Below, one piece after another: positions 50,915 to 60,185 of a stretch of 64,000 nt of DNA. Source of the DNA: Candidatus Terraquivivens yellowstonensis (lineage in GTDB: Archaea > Thermoproteota > Nitrososphaeria_A > Caldarchaeales > Wolframiiraptoraceae); the NCBI GenBank assembly GCA_023539445.1, contig JAKCEW010000005.1:1-64000 (forward strand), written 5' to 3'. How positions within the stretch are numbered: position 1 is the stretch's first letter; each line of letters starts with the position of its first letter. The translations under genes and the position numbers were made by a program. The notes beneath the pieces are model-generated. The model was not told the DNA's origin and searched no databases. It saw only the letters and a program-made list of their open reading frames with translations.

Positions 50915-52037
50915 TTATGGTTTTTCCATATAGACGATGCTTTCTTTTGCCTCGCCGATCTTTATAACTCTTTTCGTCGTTGCAACCCTTCTGTTTACTA
51001 TGCGTATCTTTTCAACGTTAAAGCCTATGCTCTCAGCCAGTCTTGCGATCAGTATATCGGATTCAACGACCCTGTCAGGAAAGACCCCGCCTGCGACTAC
51101 TAGGGCTACCTTGCCTTTGGGCTTCAGAACTCTGAACATCTCCGAGAGAGCCTTTTTCATGTCTGAGAAGTAGGCTTTTGCGATTATTGGGAGGTCCATT
51201 TCGGGAAACGGGTCTTCAACGTTTTTTGGGTTCAGGCCCAAGTAAGAACGAACCGCATCTACCTTGACGCCGGGAAGGAAGAGCTCGTATTCTATCCTAT
51301 AGACTGTTGTGTACTCTATCTTGTTCAGATATGGTGGCGATGTTATTATTGCGTCGAACGTATCGTCGGGTAGCTGGAGCATCCTCGCATCGCCGAGCAT
51401 TATCCTAACCTCACAATCCTCGAGCTTTATCGACCTAACATCTTTGATCATCCTCTTAACAATCCTCTTGAAGAATTTCCTAAATGGCGGTGTCGGCTTC
51501 TTCACTATCTTTATTACACCACCGTTTTTGTAAGCGTAAGAGGCTTTCATGGCGCTCCTCATAAGAGCTAGCATGAAAAAGCCCTTGATGTTTTCCTCCA
51601 TCTCGGCGATCCTGTCCCTGAAGAACACAACATCCTCAAGGACCGGTCTGCTGAAGGCCCTCTTTACGAGCGGGTCAAGACCTTCCAGCGAAGGCTTGGA
51701 GTAAGGAATCGAAAATAATGAATCCGCTTCCTTCTCCAGCAAATCTGCATCGTATCTGGTAGTCTTGGTTTGCGATACAAACACGGCCAATGGTGACGAA
51801 TCAACACCACAGGAGTTTACACCTACCTCCATACAGGCAAGCGCCGTCGTACCGGAGCCGAGAAACGGGTCAAGCACCCAACTCCCTTTACCTAAGTTGA
51901 ACTCCTTAAGCATCAGCCAAACGAAATCTCTCGAGAATCCTTCCTTAAAGAAAAAACCAGTTATGCACAGGTATGTTCTTATTCGGGACGAAGGTCACAA
52001 GCTTTCCGAGGTCGTACCTCTCCTCGATCACGAACAT
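50915..52037 (-). CDS. DNA (N4-cytosine or N6-adenine) methyltransferase, frameshifted near the N-terminus
   Basis: The ORF track gives 332 residues from 51913, with motif I 'DPFLGSGTT' and later motif IV 'TSPPYLNK', the order I then IV. Upstream, an ATG at 52037 opens a frame that reads 'LVTFVPNKNIPVHNWF', the expected continuation of the N-terminus, and then runs out of frame at a T6 run (A6 at 51951-51956 on the plus strand). Deleting one base joins it to 'FKEGFSRDFVWLM' and gives about 373 residues. No restriction partner is beside it. The DJ-1 gene ends 3 nt upstream. Either an assembly error or a real frameshift. Confidence 0.85.
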
Positions 52038-52040
52038 ATG

Positions 52041-52580
52041 CTACTTCCCCCTAAGCTTAGTGGCCTCTGCTATTATTGTCTTACAGAAGCTTGGGAGATC
52101 GTCAGGAACTCTGGACGTTATTATGTTTCCGTCCACAACTACTGGAGCGTCTATGAATGTAGCGCCGGCATTTATCACATCATCCTTAATCCCGCTGACA
52201 CAGGTTACCTTCTTCCCATTCAGTAACTTAGCTGATATTAGAAGCTGTGGCCCATGGCATATGGCACCTATTATCGCTCCTTTCTGCCCATGTTTCCTGA
52301 CAAACTCCACAACCCTGCTATCCCTCCTCAGCCTATCAGGAGACCAACCGCCGGGAATTATGACTATGTCAAAGTCCATGCTAAGGGCTTCATCTATCGT
52401 TAGGTCTGGAACTATCGACAGGCCATGCTTACCTCTGTACACATCCCTTGTCGGCGCCACAACCTTCACATCAGCACCTTCCTCTATGAACCTGAGCAAC
52501 GGGTAGTGGAGCTCCAAGTCCTCATAATCAGGGCCAGCAAGTATTGCAACCCTTTTACCTGAAAGGCTCAAGCCGAGCAC
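52041..52580 (-). CDS. PfpI/DJ-1-family protein
   Basis: A 179-residue DJ-1/PfpI protein with the nucleophile elbow 'GAICHGPQLL' (Cys about 110 followed by His) and 'VVIIPGGW' strand. Family members are peptidases, glyoxalases, deglycases or stress-related chaperones. It begins the operon whose next gene is the DNA methyltransferase, with 3 nt between the stop and its proposed ATG. Confidence 0.9.
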   Translation of the reverse strand: MLGLSLSGKRVAILAGPDYEDLELHYPLLRFIEEGADVKVVAPTRDVYRGKHGLSIVPDLTIDEALSMDFDIVIIPGGWSPDRLRRDSRVVEFVRKHGQKGAIIGAICHGPQLLISAKLLNGKKVTCVSGIKDDVINAGATFIDAPVVVDGNIITSRVPDDLPSFCKTIIAEATKLRGK

Positions 52581-52654
52581 CTTTTTAGCGTGGGCGCTTA
52601 TCGTATAAAAAAATAGCGCACGTATTAAGTCCTTATATAGAGCTACGGTTAAAA

Positions 52655-52993
52655 TTGATTTTGAGGGAAGGGCTTTTGCAAAAGGATATGCCCACCGTGA
52701 AGCAGGTTATTGAGGCTCTAAAGAACTGCTACGACCCAGAGATTCCGATAAACATAGTAGACCTTGGTCTTATCTATGACGTTCAGGTGAGGGATGATGG
52801 TAGCGTGTACGTTAAGATGACCCTTACGGCTCCGGGTTGTCCTATAGGGTATTTTCTTGTTGAGCAAGTAAAGGAGACTATAATGCGTGATGTGAAGGGC
52901 GTGCGGAGGGTTGACGTGGACCTAGTATTTGATCCGCCATGGAATCCGGGAATGATGAGTGAAGAAGCCAAGAAGATGCTTGGCATCGAATGA
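52655..52993 (+). CDS. MIP18-family (DUF59) iron-sulphur assembly protein
   Basis: A 112-residue protein (or about 101 from the Met at 52688). Signature 'NCYDPEIPINIVDLGLIYDV' and 'VKMTLTAPGCPIGYFLVEQV', the DUF59 domain with its conserved Cys. It acts in Fe-S cluster delivery or maturation, like SufT or the N-terminal domain of the Mrp protein encoded at 25290. A TATA box CTTATATAG lies around 52631-52639, about 20 nt before the TTG and 52 before the ATG, leaving the start open. Confidence 0.87.
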   Translation: MILREGLLQKDMPTVKQVIEALKNCYDPEIPINIVDLGLIYDVQVRDDGSVYVKMTLTAPGCPIGYFLVEQVKETIMRDVKGVRRVDVDLVFDPPWNPGMMSEEAKKMLGIE

Positions 52994-53099
52994 GTTAAAC
53001 CTCAATCCCTAAACTACGACTTGAGTGCAACAGCCGTCCAGATATTATAGGAAAGCTTAAGCGAAGGCTTTATCGAACACCTAAAGGGTTAACTGGCAC

Positions 53100-55433
53100 A
53101 TGGAGCTGGTACCGAGAATACAGGAAAAAGCATGGAACCCGTCAATTGAAAAGAAGATGCTCGAGCTTTGGGAATCGGAAAACCTTTACGTCTTTAACAT
53201 AAGGAGCAAGAAGAAAAAATTCGTTATAGACACGCCACCACCGTACCCTTCAGGAAGGCCATGGCACATAGGAGCGGCAGCCCAATACTCCCAGATCGAC
53301 ATGATAGCAAGGACGGCTAGGATGCTGGGTTATGAGGTATTGTTCCCCATAGGTATCGATAGGAATGGCATACCCGTCGAGCTTTACGTCGAGAGAACGT
53401 ACAAGGTCTCCATGAGGTCGGTACCAAGAAAGGAGTTCATCGAACTCTGTAGTAAAGCTCTCGACGAGTTGGAGGCAGAAATGCTGTCCATAATGCGAAG
53501 GATGGGCTTAAGCGCTGACTTCGAGAATCATTATAGGACCGATTCTCCGGAGTATAGAGCCCTAACCCAGAAGACCTTCATCAAGCTTTGGAACGAGGGT
53601 TTGATCTATGAAGCAACAAGACCGAACAACTACTGCTGGGAATGCGGAACGACGATAGCGGACGCTGAGGTCGAGTATGAGGAACTTCCGACGAAACTCG
53701 TTTACATGAAATTCAAGGTCAAAGAAACAGGCGAGGATTTGGTCGTGGCGTCAACAAGACCGGAGCTCCTGTGCTCCTGTAAGGCTATCATCGTAAATCC
53801 AAACGACGAGAGGTATGTTCACATTCATGGGTTGCATGCAATAGTCCCGATTTACTCAACGGAAGTGCCAATAATACCGCACCCGGCAGCCAAGCCTGAG
53901 TTTGGCACTGGTGTTATGATGGTCTGTAGCTACGGTGACTACACGGATGTCCAGCTATTCAGGGAGCTTGGTTTGGAAGAGGTCGTGGCAATAGGCGAGG
54001 ATGGAAAGATGACGGAAAGGGCGGGTAAGTATGCAGGCCTCAAGGTCGAGGATGCAAGAAAGAAGATCATCGAGGACATGGAGCGCGAGGGGCTTCTCGT
54101 AAAGGTCGAGGATATAGTCCATAGGACCCCAATCTGCGAGAGGAGCAAGACACCGATAGAAATAATCCCGATGAAGGAGTATTATCTCAAGCAGCTTTAT
54201 GCCGTGAAGGACCTGGATAGGTTAGCAAGGAAGATGAAGTTCCATCCGGAGATGCATAGACAACTCTTACTGGACTGGATAAACTCCCTTAAGATAGACT
54301 ACCCCATCTCGAGACGCAGGTACTACGCTACCGAAATACCGATCTGGTACTGTAAACGTTGTGGCACGCCCATTGTACCGCCGCCAAACAGGTACTACAG
54401 ACCTTGGTGCGAACCCCCTCCATTTGAAGCATGTGAAAAGTGCGGATGTACGGAATTCATCGGCGAGGAAAGGACTTTTGATACATGGATGGATTCTAGT
54501 ATCTCACCACTTTTCATCACAAAATACAATACCGATGAAAAATTCCACAAGGCTCTCTATCCCGCTAGCATAAGACCACAAGGCAAGGACATTGTCAGGA
54601 CTTGGCTCTACTACACCCTACTCAGATGCTATCAGCTCACAGGGAAGGAACCATTCAAGCACGTCTGGATATCTGGATTAGGTCTTGACGAGAAGGGAGA
54701 GAAGATGAGTAAAAGCAAGGGCAACGTCATAGACCCTGTCCCCATACTGGAGAAGTACGGCGCCGATGCATTTAGGTTCTGGAATGCGCAGGAAGCCAGT
54801 TTAGGTTACGACTTTAGAATATCCGAGGCAAGGATTGCGAGCGCTACGAAGTTCCTGACGAAGCTCTGGAACTTATCGAGATTCGTATCCTCCTTCCCAA
54901 TACCGAGAAGGGCGAAACTCATGCCGACGGATAAATGGATACTCGCGGAGCTTTCGGTCCTTATACGTGAGTCTTTAAAGCATTACAAGGATTTCAACTT
55001 CTTCTATCCTGCTAGATTGATTAGGGACTTCGTCTGGAATGTGTTCGCCGACCATTACGTGGAGATGGTCAAGACTAGGGCTTATGGTGTAGGGTTCACG
55101 AAAAGTGAGCAAAAAGCTGCTTGGTTTACTTTGCACACTGTTCTCAAGAGCGTGCTCCTCCTCTTGGCACCCATAGTACCCTTCATAACGGATGCGCTGT
55201 GGAGACAACTGTATGGCAAACATAGCATACATCTAGAAACCTTCCCGAAGGCCATTTGGTCCACCGCTTACAGGAAGTTTACTGAACCCCTCATCGAGTT
55301 TAATTCTAGCATATGGGCAAAAAAGAAGAGCTTGGGCCTTTCTTTGAAGGACCCGATAGAATGCGAGATACCAAGAAAACTCAGGGTATTCGAAAAGGAC
55401 CTTAAGGCCATGCACAACATAAAAAATGGGTGA
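53100..55433 (+). CDS. valS: Valyl-tRNA synthetase (archaeal type)
   Basis: A 777-residue class Ia synthetase. HIGH-type 'SGRPWHIGA' (about 51-59), editing domain (about 180-340, 'VVASTRPELLCSCKAI'), zinc insertion with 'YCKRCGTPI' and 'CEKCGCTE', 'TFDTWMDSSISPLF', and 'KMSKSKGN' near residue 540. The WMDSSIS segment and length point to ValRS rather than IleRS or LeuRS. There is no C-terminal coiled-coil arm as in bacterial ValRS, normal for archaea. A TATA box CTTTATCG lies 29 nt upstream. Confidence 0.94.
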   Translation: MELVPRIQEKAWNPSIEKKMLELWESENLYVFNIRSKKKKFVIDTPPPYPSGRPWHIGAAAQYSQIDMIARTARMLGYEVLFPIGIDRNGIPVELYVERTYKVSMRSVPRKEFIELCSKALDELEAEMLSIMRRMGLSADFENHYRTDSPEYRALTQKTFIKLWNEGLIYEATRPNNYCWECGTTIADAEVEYEELPTKLVYMKFKVKETGEDLVVASTRPELLCSCKAIIVNPNDERYVHIHGLHAIVPIYSTEVPIIPHPAAKPEFGTGVMMVCSYGDYTDVQLFRELGLEEVVAIGEDGKMTERAGKYAGLKVEDARKKIIEDMEREGLLVKVEDIVHRTPICERSKTPIEIIPMKEYYLKQLYAVKDLDRLARKMKFHPEMHRQLLLDWINSLKIDYPISRRRYYATEIPIWYCKRCGTPIVPPPNRYYRPWCEPPPFEACEKCGCTEFIGEERTFDTWMDSSISPLFITKYNTDEKFHKALYPASIRPQGKDIVRTWLYYTLLRCYQLTGKEPFKHVWISGLGLDEKGEKMSKSKGNVIDPVPILEKYGADAFRFWNAQEASLGYDFRISEARIASATKFLTKLWNLSRFVSSFPIPRRAKLMPTDKWILAELSVLIRESLKHYKDFNFFYPARLIRDFVWNVFADHYVEMVKTRAYGVGFTKSEQKAAWFTLHTVLKSVLLLLAPIVPFITDALWRQLYGKHSIHLETFPKAIWSTAYRKFTEPLIEFNSSIWAKKKSLGLSLKDPIECEIPRKLRVFEKDLKAMHNIKNG

Positions 55434-55440
55434 ACTAAAC

Positions 55441-56370
55441 TTAGTGCTCCACCTTGCTCCAGTACTCATCGACTTGCTTCTGTATCTCGGCAATAATGCT
55501 CTCATTCTTTACCGGTTTGAATAGGTGAGCGAACCTTCTCTGGACCTTTAGGTAATCCTCGACCGGTTTTCTTTTTGACGGAATGTATGTATGCGTAACC
55601 TCGCCATATACTGCCTCCTTAAGCGGCCATATTCCAGTCTCGACGGCAAGCTTAGCCAATTTCACGGATTCTGAAGTTTCTGCGCCCCAGCCTGTAGGAC
55701 ATGGAGAGAGCGCTAGGAAGAGCTTCGGTCCCTTGAAGCTAAGCGATTTCTCTACCTTCCTAAGCATATCAATAACATGCGACGGTGATATCGTCGCAAC
55801 GTAAGGCGGTCTATGGCTTCGCCATATCTCGAAAAGGTCTTTCTTGGGAAGGACGTTTCCAGCGGGATACAGATGCGTGGGTTTTGTGGTCGCTGTTCCG
55901 CTACCCATCGGCGATGAAGAAGAGGCTTGAAAACCAGTGTTACCGTATGCCTCGTTATCAACACATAGGTAGAAGAAGTCTAGGCCCCTATGTATGGCCC
56001 CCGACGTTGCTTGCAGACCTATATCTGAGGCGGCCCCATCTCCTGTTACGACTACGACCTTAAGATTTTCTGTTGGGTCCAGTTTGCCCTTTTTGATGAG
56101 TATGTCTAACGCGTCCCTTATACCCTGCGCACCGGCCGGTGCGGATGGCATTGCTATGTAAAACCACGAAGACTTGAGCGGTGTGTACGGAAACGTTGCC
56201 ATTAAAGTTACACAACCGGCAGCATTCACCCACACAACATCACCACCTAGCGCTTTGTGGAAAAGCCTCATGACCTGTAGAGCTCCGCATCCAGCACAGA
56301 GGGGCGTCCCTGGTACAAGGAATTCTTCCTTGGGCACGTCCTTTAACGTTTTATACTTTATGATGCTCAT
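55441..56370 (-). CDS. porB: Pyruvate:ferredoxin oxidoreductase beta subunit
   Basis: A 309-residue subunit carrying thiamine diphosphate. The ThDP-Mg motif is 'VVTGDGAASDIGLQATSGAI' (about 107-126), and 'TPLCAGCGALQVMRL' plus 'GCVTLM' give the Cys ligands of the catalytic cluster. 'SPCPTGWG' is typical of POR beta. Oxidises pyruvate (or another 2-oxoacid) with CoA to acetyl-CoA, CO2 and reduced ferredoxin. It is the last gene of the gammadelta-alpha-beta operon. Confidence 0.94.
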   Translation of the reverse strand: MSIIKYKTLKDVPKEEFLVPGTPLCAGCGALQVMRLFHKALGGDVVWVNAAGCVTLMATFPYTPLKSSWFYIAMPSAPAGAQGIRDALDILIKKGKLDPTENLKVVVVTGDGAASDIGLQATSGAIHRGLDFFYLCVDNEAYGNTGFQASSSSPMGSGTATTKPTHLYPAGNVLPKKDLFEIWRSHRPPYVATISPSHVIDMLRKVEKSLSFKGPKLFLALSPCPTGWGAETSESVKLAKLAVETGIWPLKEAVYGEVTHTYIPSKRKPVEDYLKVQRRFAHLFKPVKNESIIAEIQKQVDEYWSKVEH

Positions 56371-56371
56371 C

Positions 56372-57598
56372 TTACTGACCTCCTGAGGCCAACTTCAACA
56401 GGGATTCAACAAGCACAGCCTCGTCCTCACGGAATAACAACAAGGGCCCATCCGGTCCTGCCCTAAGCGACGCCAACCTGTTGGCAACTCTTACGGCATG
56501 CTTGAACTCCTCTAGGCTTATGGACTTTCCTCCTAGACCTGCAATTACCGGTAGTATAACCTTGGGTCTGTCTTCTAAGTGGTAGAGGGCCTCGGCGATC
56601 TCTGGACAGGTTATTCCGCCTTTACCTACGGATATGTTCTGATCGATGACTACCACGCACCTTTTACCCCTGAGGCTCTTGATGATGTCATCCGTCGGGA
56701 ATGGTCTGAACAACCTTATCTTAAGCAGTCCTACTTTATGCCCTTCTTCCCTCATAGCATTTACGGCCTGCTTACCGATGGATGTAAAGGAATTGGACAT
56801 GACGATGACAGTATCCGCATCATCTAACATATACTCTTCTACTGGTGCATAGGTTCTGGAGAATAACCTTTCAAACTCTTTTGCCGCATCCATGAACACG
56901 TTGAGAGCGTTACGCGAAGCCATATGCATTTGGTACTTGAAAAACGAATACAATGGCGGTATAAGGACTGGTGTACCCTTTGCGACAGGTGCTGAAGCCC
57001 TAATAGGGTTAACAGGTTTGTACTCTGGAAGGAACTCATCTACTGCACTTTGCTCAGGTAAATCGACACTCTCTCTCGTGTAAGAAAGGTGAAAACCATC
57101 TATGTTAACGATGGCGGGTAGCAAAACCCTGTGATCCTCAGCCACCCTATATGCGAGGAGTACAAGGTCCAGCGCTTCTTGCACATTTTCGGTATGAAAC
57201 TGTAGGAAGCCGGAGTCTCTTGCCGCAAGTACATCGTTGTGGTCAGGCTCGAGCGTTATCGGAGCTGCAAGCGCCCTTGCGACGTTTACAAGAACTAATG
57301 GAGCTCTCCAACCAGCTATGTTGTACAACATCTCAAAACCGTACAAAAGACCTTGGCTCGACGTCGCTGTGAAAACTCTAGCACCGGTCGCTGCGGCGGT
57401 GCCTGCTGCTGTTAGTAGGGAGTGCTCGGACTCCATCTGCACAAACATGGCATCCATCTCTCCCTTCCTTACCCACTCGCTTAGTATCTCGATGATCTCT
57501 GTTTGAGGCGTGATTGGATAGGCGGGGATGTAATCGACCCTTGCCAGCCTCGCAGCCCACGCGACGGCTTGTGATCCTGTAAGCATCTTCAGGACCAT
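56372..57598 (-). CDS. porA: Pyruvate:ferredoxin oxidoreductase alpha subunit
   Basis: About 408 residues from ATG 57598 ('MVLKMLTGSQAVAWAARLAR'), with 'YIPAYPITPQTEIIE' and 'SEHSLLTAAGTAAATGARVF', classic features of the alpha subunit, and a C-terminal transketolase-like domain. The ORF track starts 23 codons earlier, within porGD; the ATG at 57598 overlaps the porGD stop by 10 nt and fits the family N-terminus better. It forms the catalytic core with porB. Confidence 0.93.
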   Translation of the reverse strand: MVLKMLTGSQAVAWAARLARVDYIPAYPITPQTEIIEILSEWVRKGEMDAMFVQMESEHSLLTAAGTAAATGARVFTATSSQGLLYGFEMLYNIAGWRAPLVLVNVARALAAPITLEPDHNDVLAARDSGFLQFHTENVQEALDLVLLAYRVAEDHRVLLPAIVNIDGFHLSYTRESVDLPEQSAVDEFLPEYKPVNPIRASAPVAKGTPVLIPPLYSFFKYQMHMASRNALNVFMDAAKEFERLFSRTYAPVEEYMLDDADTVIVMSNSFTSIGKQAVNAMREEGHKVGLLKIRLFRPFPTDDIIKSLRGKRCVVVIDQNISVGKGGITCPEIAEALYHLEDRPKVILPVIAGLGGKSISLEEFKHAVRVANRLASLRAGPDGPLLLFREDEAVLVESLLKLASGGQ

Positions 57599-58483
57599 GC
57601 CGTCTCCCTCTCCACTCTTATCGCATTCCTTGGACATTCCGTCGTGCACACTAGGCAGCCTTTGCAATGGTCGTAGTTTATGACAGGGTAACCCCGCTCA
57701 TCCAAGGAGATGCACGCCTCAGGACAGTAGATGTAGCAGATGCTGCATGCTGTACAAAGATTCTTATCTACGATCGGTTTGAATACCCTCCAACTACCCG
57801 TTTTCCTTAATGCTGTGTTTCCTACAGAGAGTAAGTCCGGAATACCCTTCTCACCTAAGTACCGAACCTCTACCACTTTGTGTAACGGCTTGTGGTTTAA
57901 CCCACGCAATCCTACAGACTCTGTACTTAGATAGCATTCTTTGGCCAATTGGACATTCTTCTCTATTATATCGGTTTCGAGTCCTAGCTCTGCGAGCTCT
58001 TCTTCCACAGCGCCGAGCGTTGATTGGAGGCTTATCAATCCAGAGAGTTTGCAGGCAACGGCACCCATGGCGGCGCTTAGTATGTCCTTACCTACGTACT
58101 TCAACGCTAGGCCTGTTAAGTCGCCGTAGATTACGCGTATCTTCTTCAACTGTTCAATCGATACTTCTTTCGGCGAGTTGACGAAAAGAACAGAATCCTC
58201 CGCCATGCCCTCAAGCGGTTTGACAGTCATGTCAAATAATAACGAAGGCGTCGTGACAAGCACGTAACTTGGATTAAATATATGCCCGCGCTCCATTATC
58301 GGAGCGTCGGATAACCTGACGAAGGTTGTTATAGGCGCCCCACGCCTTTCAGCACCATATATCGCAAAGTCTTGGGCAAAAAACCCCTCAAAGAAGGCGG
58401 CCTTACTGAGAATACGGCCAGCAGTTTTTATCCCTTGACCGCCCCTTCCATGAAACCTAAACCTTACGATAAAGGGGCTTCAC
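57589..58483 (-). CDS. porGD: Pyruvate:ferredoxin oxidoreductase fused gamma-delta subunit, frameshifted at start
   Basis: The track's 235 residues start in mid-gene ('MERGHIF'). In the same frame upstream, open to 58470, is the standard gamma N-terminus 'FIVRFRFHGRGGQGIKTAG', but no ATG, GTG or TTG precedes it before a stop. A GTG at 58483 starts 'MKP' in another frame; removing one base of a C4 run (G4 at 58474-58477, plus strand) joins GTG-AAG-CCC to TTT-ATC-GTA, giving about 297 residues. The C-terminal delta part holds two [4Fe-4S] sites ('CTACSICYIYCPEAC' and 'CKGCLVCTTECP'). A sequencing error or real frameshift. Confidence 0.88.
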
Positions 58484-58573
58484 CTCGTCATAAATTATGA
58501 TGACCGACGATATAAAGTTGCACGAATTTGGCGCTTGGTAAACTTTTTAACGTCCTACCAACGTTCCAAGTAT

Positions 58574-58634
58574 GGGGCGCTGATGAGCACCGCCTTTCTG
58601 AGTCGTGATGACGCGGGAGTACCACTGAAGCCCC
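58574..58634 (+). ncRNA. C/D box sRNA with terminal stem
   Basis: All four boxes are canonical: C TGATGA (58581-58586), D' CTGA (58598-58601), C' TGATGA (58606-58611), D CTGA (58625-58628). The ends GGGGC (58574-58578) and GCCCC (58630-58634) form a terminal stem. Guide regions are 11 nt (GCACCGCCTTT) and 13 nt (CGCGGGAGTACCA). TTTTTAAC about 30 nt upstream may be its promoter. It guides 2'-O-methylation; targets would be AAAGGCGGUGC and UGGUACUCCCGCG in rRNA or tRNA. Alone in the gap between porGD and the alcohol dehydrogenase, with another candidate downstream. Confidence 0.85.
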
Positions 58635-58690
58635 CAAACATCTAAGGTAAGAAAGAAACTGTTAAATTCCCCAAAGCTGCAAGCACTTCA

Positions 58691-58748
58691 TAGCGATGAT
58701 GAGTCTGACCAGTCTGAAGTGATGATCTGGATCTTGAGCTCTGAGCAT
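58691..58748 (+). ncRNA. C/D box sRNA, second in tandem
   Basis: Box C ATGATGA (58696-58702), 11-nt guide (GTCTGACCAGT), D' CTGA (58714-58717), C' GTGATGA (58719-58725), 15-nt guide (TCTGGATCTTGAGCT), D CTGA (58741-58744). The gap between D' and C' is only one or two nt and the terminal stem is short (GC/GC), so the call is somewhat weaker than for its neighbour. It lies 57 nt downstream on the same strand. Remaining bases of this intergenic region (58484-58573 and 58749-58844) show nothing else. Confidence 0.7.
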
Positions 58749-58844
58749 CAACATGAGTTCTTTAATGACTCCTTTTTGACATGCCGCCACCTATTCTAAC
58801 AAACACTTTGTATTCGGCGAAACGCATAAAATGCCGGTCGGTAA

Positions 58845-58854
58845 GCTTTTATAC
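58845..58854 (+). promoter_or_regulatory. TATA box of the iron alcohol dehydrogenase
   Basis: GCTTTTATAC is centred about 28 nt before the ATG at 58877 and thereby supports that start over the longer frame in the ORF track. Confidence 0.6.
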
Positions 58855-58876
58855 AGAGGAGGAAGGTCTCCTTTCC

Positions 58877-60082
58877 ATGAAGGAAAAGGTCCCTCCATAC
58901 TTTGAAGGCGTATATGAATACATCTCGATGCCAAGAAGGCTTCTCTTCGGACCGGACTCTGTAAAGAATGTAGGCAAGGAAGTGAAGCGGTTCGGTAACA
59001 GGGCACTCATAGTGACTGACGAGGGCGTTCAGAGGGCAGGCCTAGTAAGCAAGGTAACGGATGCTCTACTTACTGAGGGCGTAGAGTTTTACGTGTTCAA
59101 CGGTGTGAAGATGGAGCCCGATTTGGAAAACGCAAGAGTCGTAGCAAAGACTTCTAGGGAGAGGGATTACGATGTTGTGATCGGCGTCGGTGGTGGAAGC
59201 TGTCTGGACATGGCAAAGGTCGCGACCGTCATGGCTACAAACGAAGGCGATGTTGAGGAGTACTTTGGGGACGAACTCGTCAAGCGACCCGGCCTTCCCC
59301 TGATATTGATACCCACGACGTCAGGCTCGGGTAGTGAGGCTACAAGGGGGTCCGTTATATCTGTAGGAGATATCAAGAAGGTAATCTTCAGCAGGTGGAT
59401 GATAGCTGAGGTGGCGATAGTCGATCCCATGATGACCCTGACCATGCCTCCAAAGCTCACGGCGATTACGGGCATAGATGCGCTGAGCCACGCGGTCGAG
59501 AGCACCCTCTCGAAGAGGTCGAACATAGTATCATCGGCGCTCGCTAGGGAGAGCATAAAGCTAGTATCCGAAGGTCTGGAGGCAGCGTACAGGAATGGGA
59601 AGGATGTGAACGCGAGATACAGGATGGCAATTGCCGCAACGCTTGCCGGAGCTTCCTTTGCCAACTCGAGCGTCATCCTCGGCCATGGAATATCCTATGC
59701 ACTTGGCACGCTCTTCCATGTACCGCATGGTCTAGGTTGCGGCATTGCCCTGCCCTACGTTATGGAGTATAACATGCAGGTACGTGCCGATGCGTTGAGG
59801 GATGTGGCGGCCTCGTTTGGCCTGAACGTCTGGGGTCTTGATGATTTGGAGGCGGCCAAGATGGCAGTAAGGGCTACGGCGAATCTGATAAAAAATGTTG
59901 AGCTTCCTATCAGCCTAAAGGAGATGGGGATTCCTAGGGAAGCTGTGCCGGAGCTTGCGAACGTCCTAGTGTCCAAGTACCAGAGGTTGCTTAACAACAA
60001 CCCCTGCGAGGTCACTTACGAAGATGCCAACAGAATCTTCATGAGGATGTGGGAAGGTAGGCTAGAAAGCCTAGGTGGCTGA
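58877..60082 (+). CDS. Iron-containing alcohol dehydrogenase family enzyme
   Basis: About 401 residues from ATG 58877 ('MKEKVPPYFEGVYEYISM'). NAD(P)-binding 'GVGGGSCLDMAKVATVM', followed by 'PTTSGSGSEATRG', and metal ligands in 'GIDALSHAVES' and 'HVPHGLGCGIALPYVMEYN' mark the Fe-ADH family, which includes alcohol, 1,3-propanediol and lactaldehyde dehydrogenases. The substrate is not evident. The 32 residues before ATG 58877 in the track contain the TATA box. It ends 110 nt before a C/D box sRNA. Confidence 0.9.
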   Translation: MKEKVPPYFEGVYEYISMPRRLLFGPDSVKNVGKEVKRFGNRALIVTDEGVQRAGLVSKVTDALLTEGVEFYVFNGVKMEPDLENARVVAKTSRERDYDVVIGVGGGSCLDMAKVATVMATNEGDVEEYFGDELVKRPGLPLILIPTTSGSGSEATRGSVISVGDIKKVIFSRWMIAEVAIVDPMMTLTMPPKLTAITGIDALSHAVESTLSKRSNIVSSALARESIKLVSEGLEAAYRNGKDVNARYRMAIAATLAGASFANSSVILGHGISYALGTLFHVPHGLGCGIALPYVMEYNMQVRADALRDVAASFGLNVWGLDDLEAAKMAVRATANLIKNVELPISLKEMGIPREAVPELANVLVSKYQRLLNNNPCEVTYEDANRIFMRMWEGRLESLGG

Positions 60083-60185
60083 GTCGGCCCATCGGCGTAT
60101 GGTACGTTCTCCCCAATCATTAGAGTATGAAGAGTATTTATCCAAGCATCCGGGAAAAATTTTTCCACGGGTGCTGAGCTTTTGG

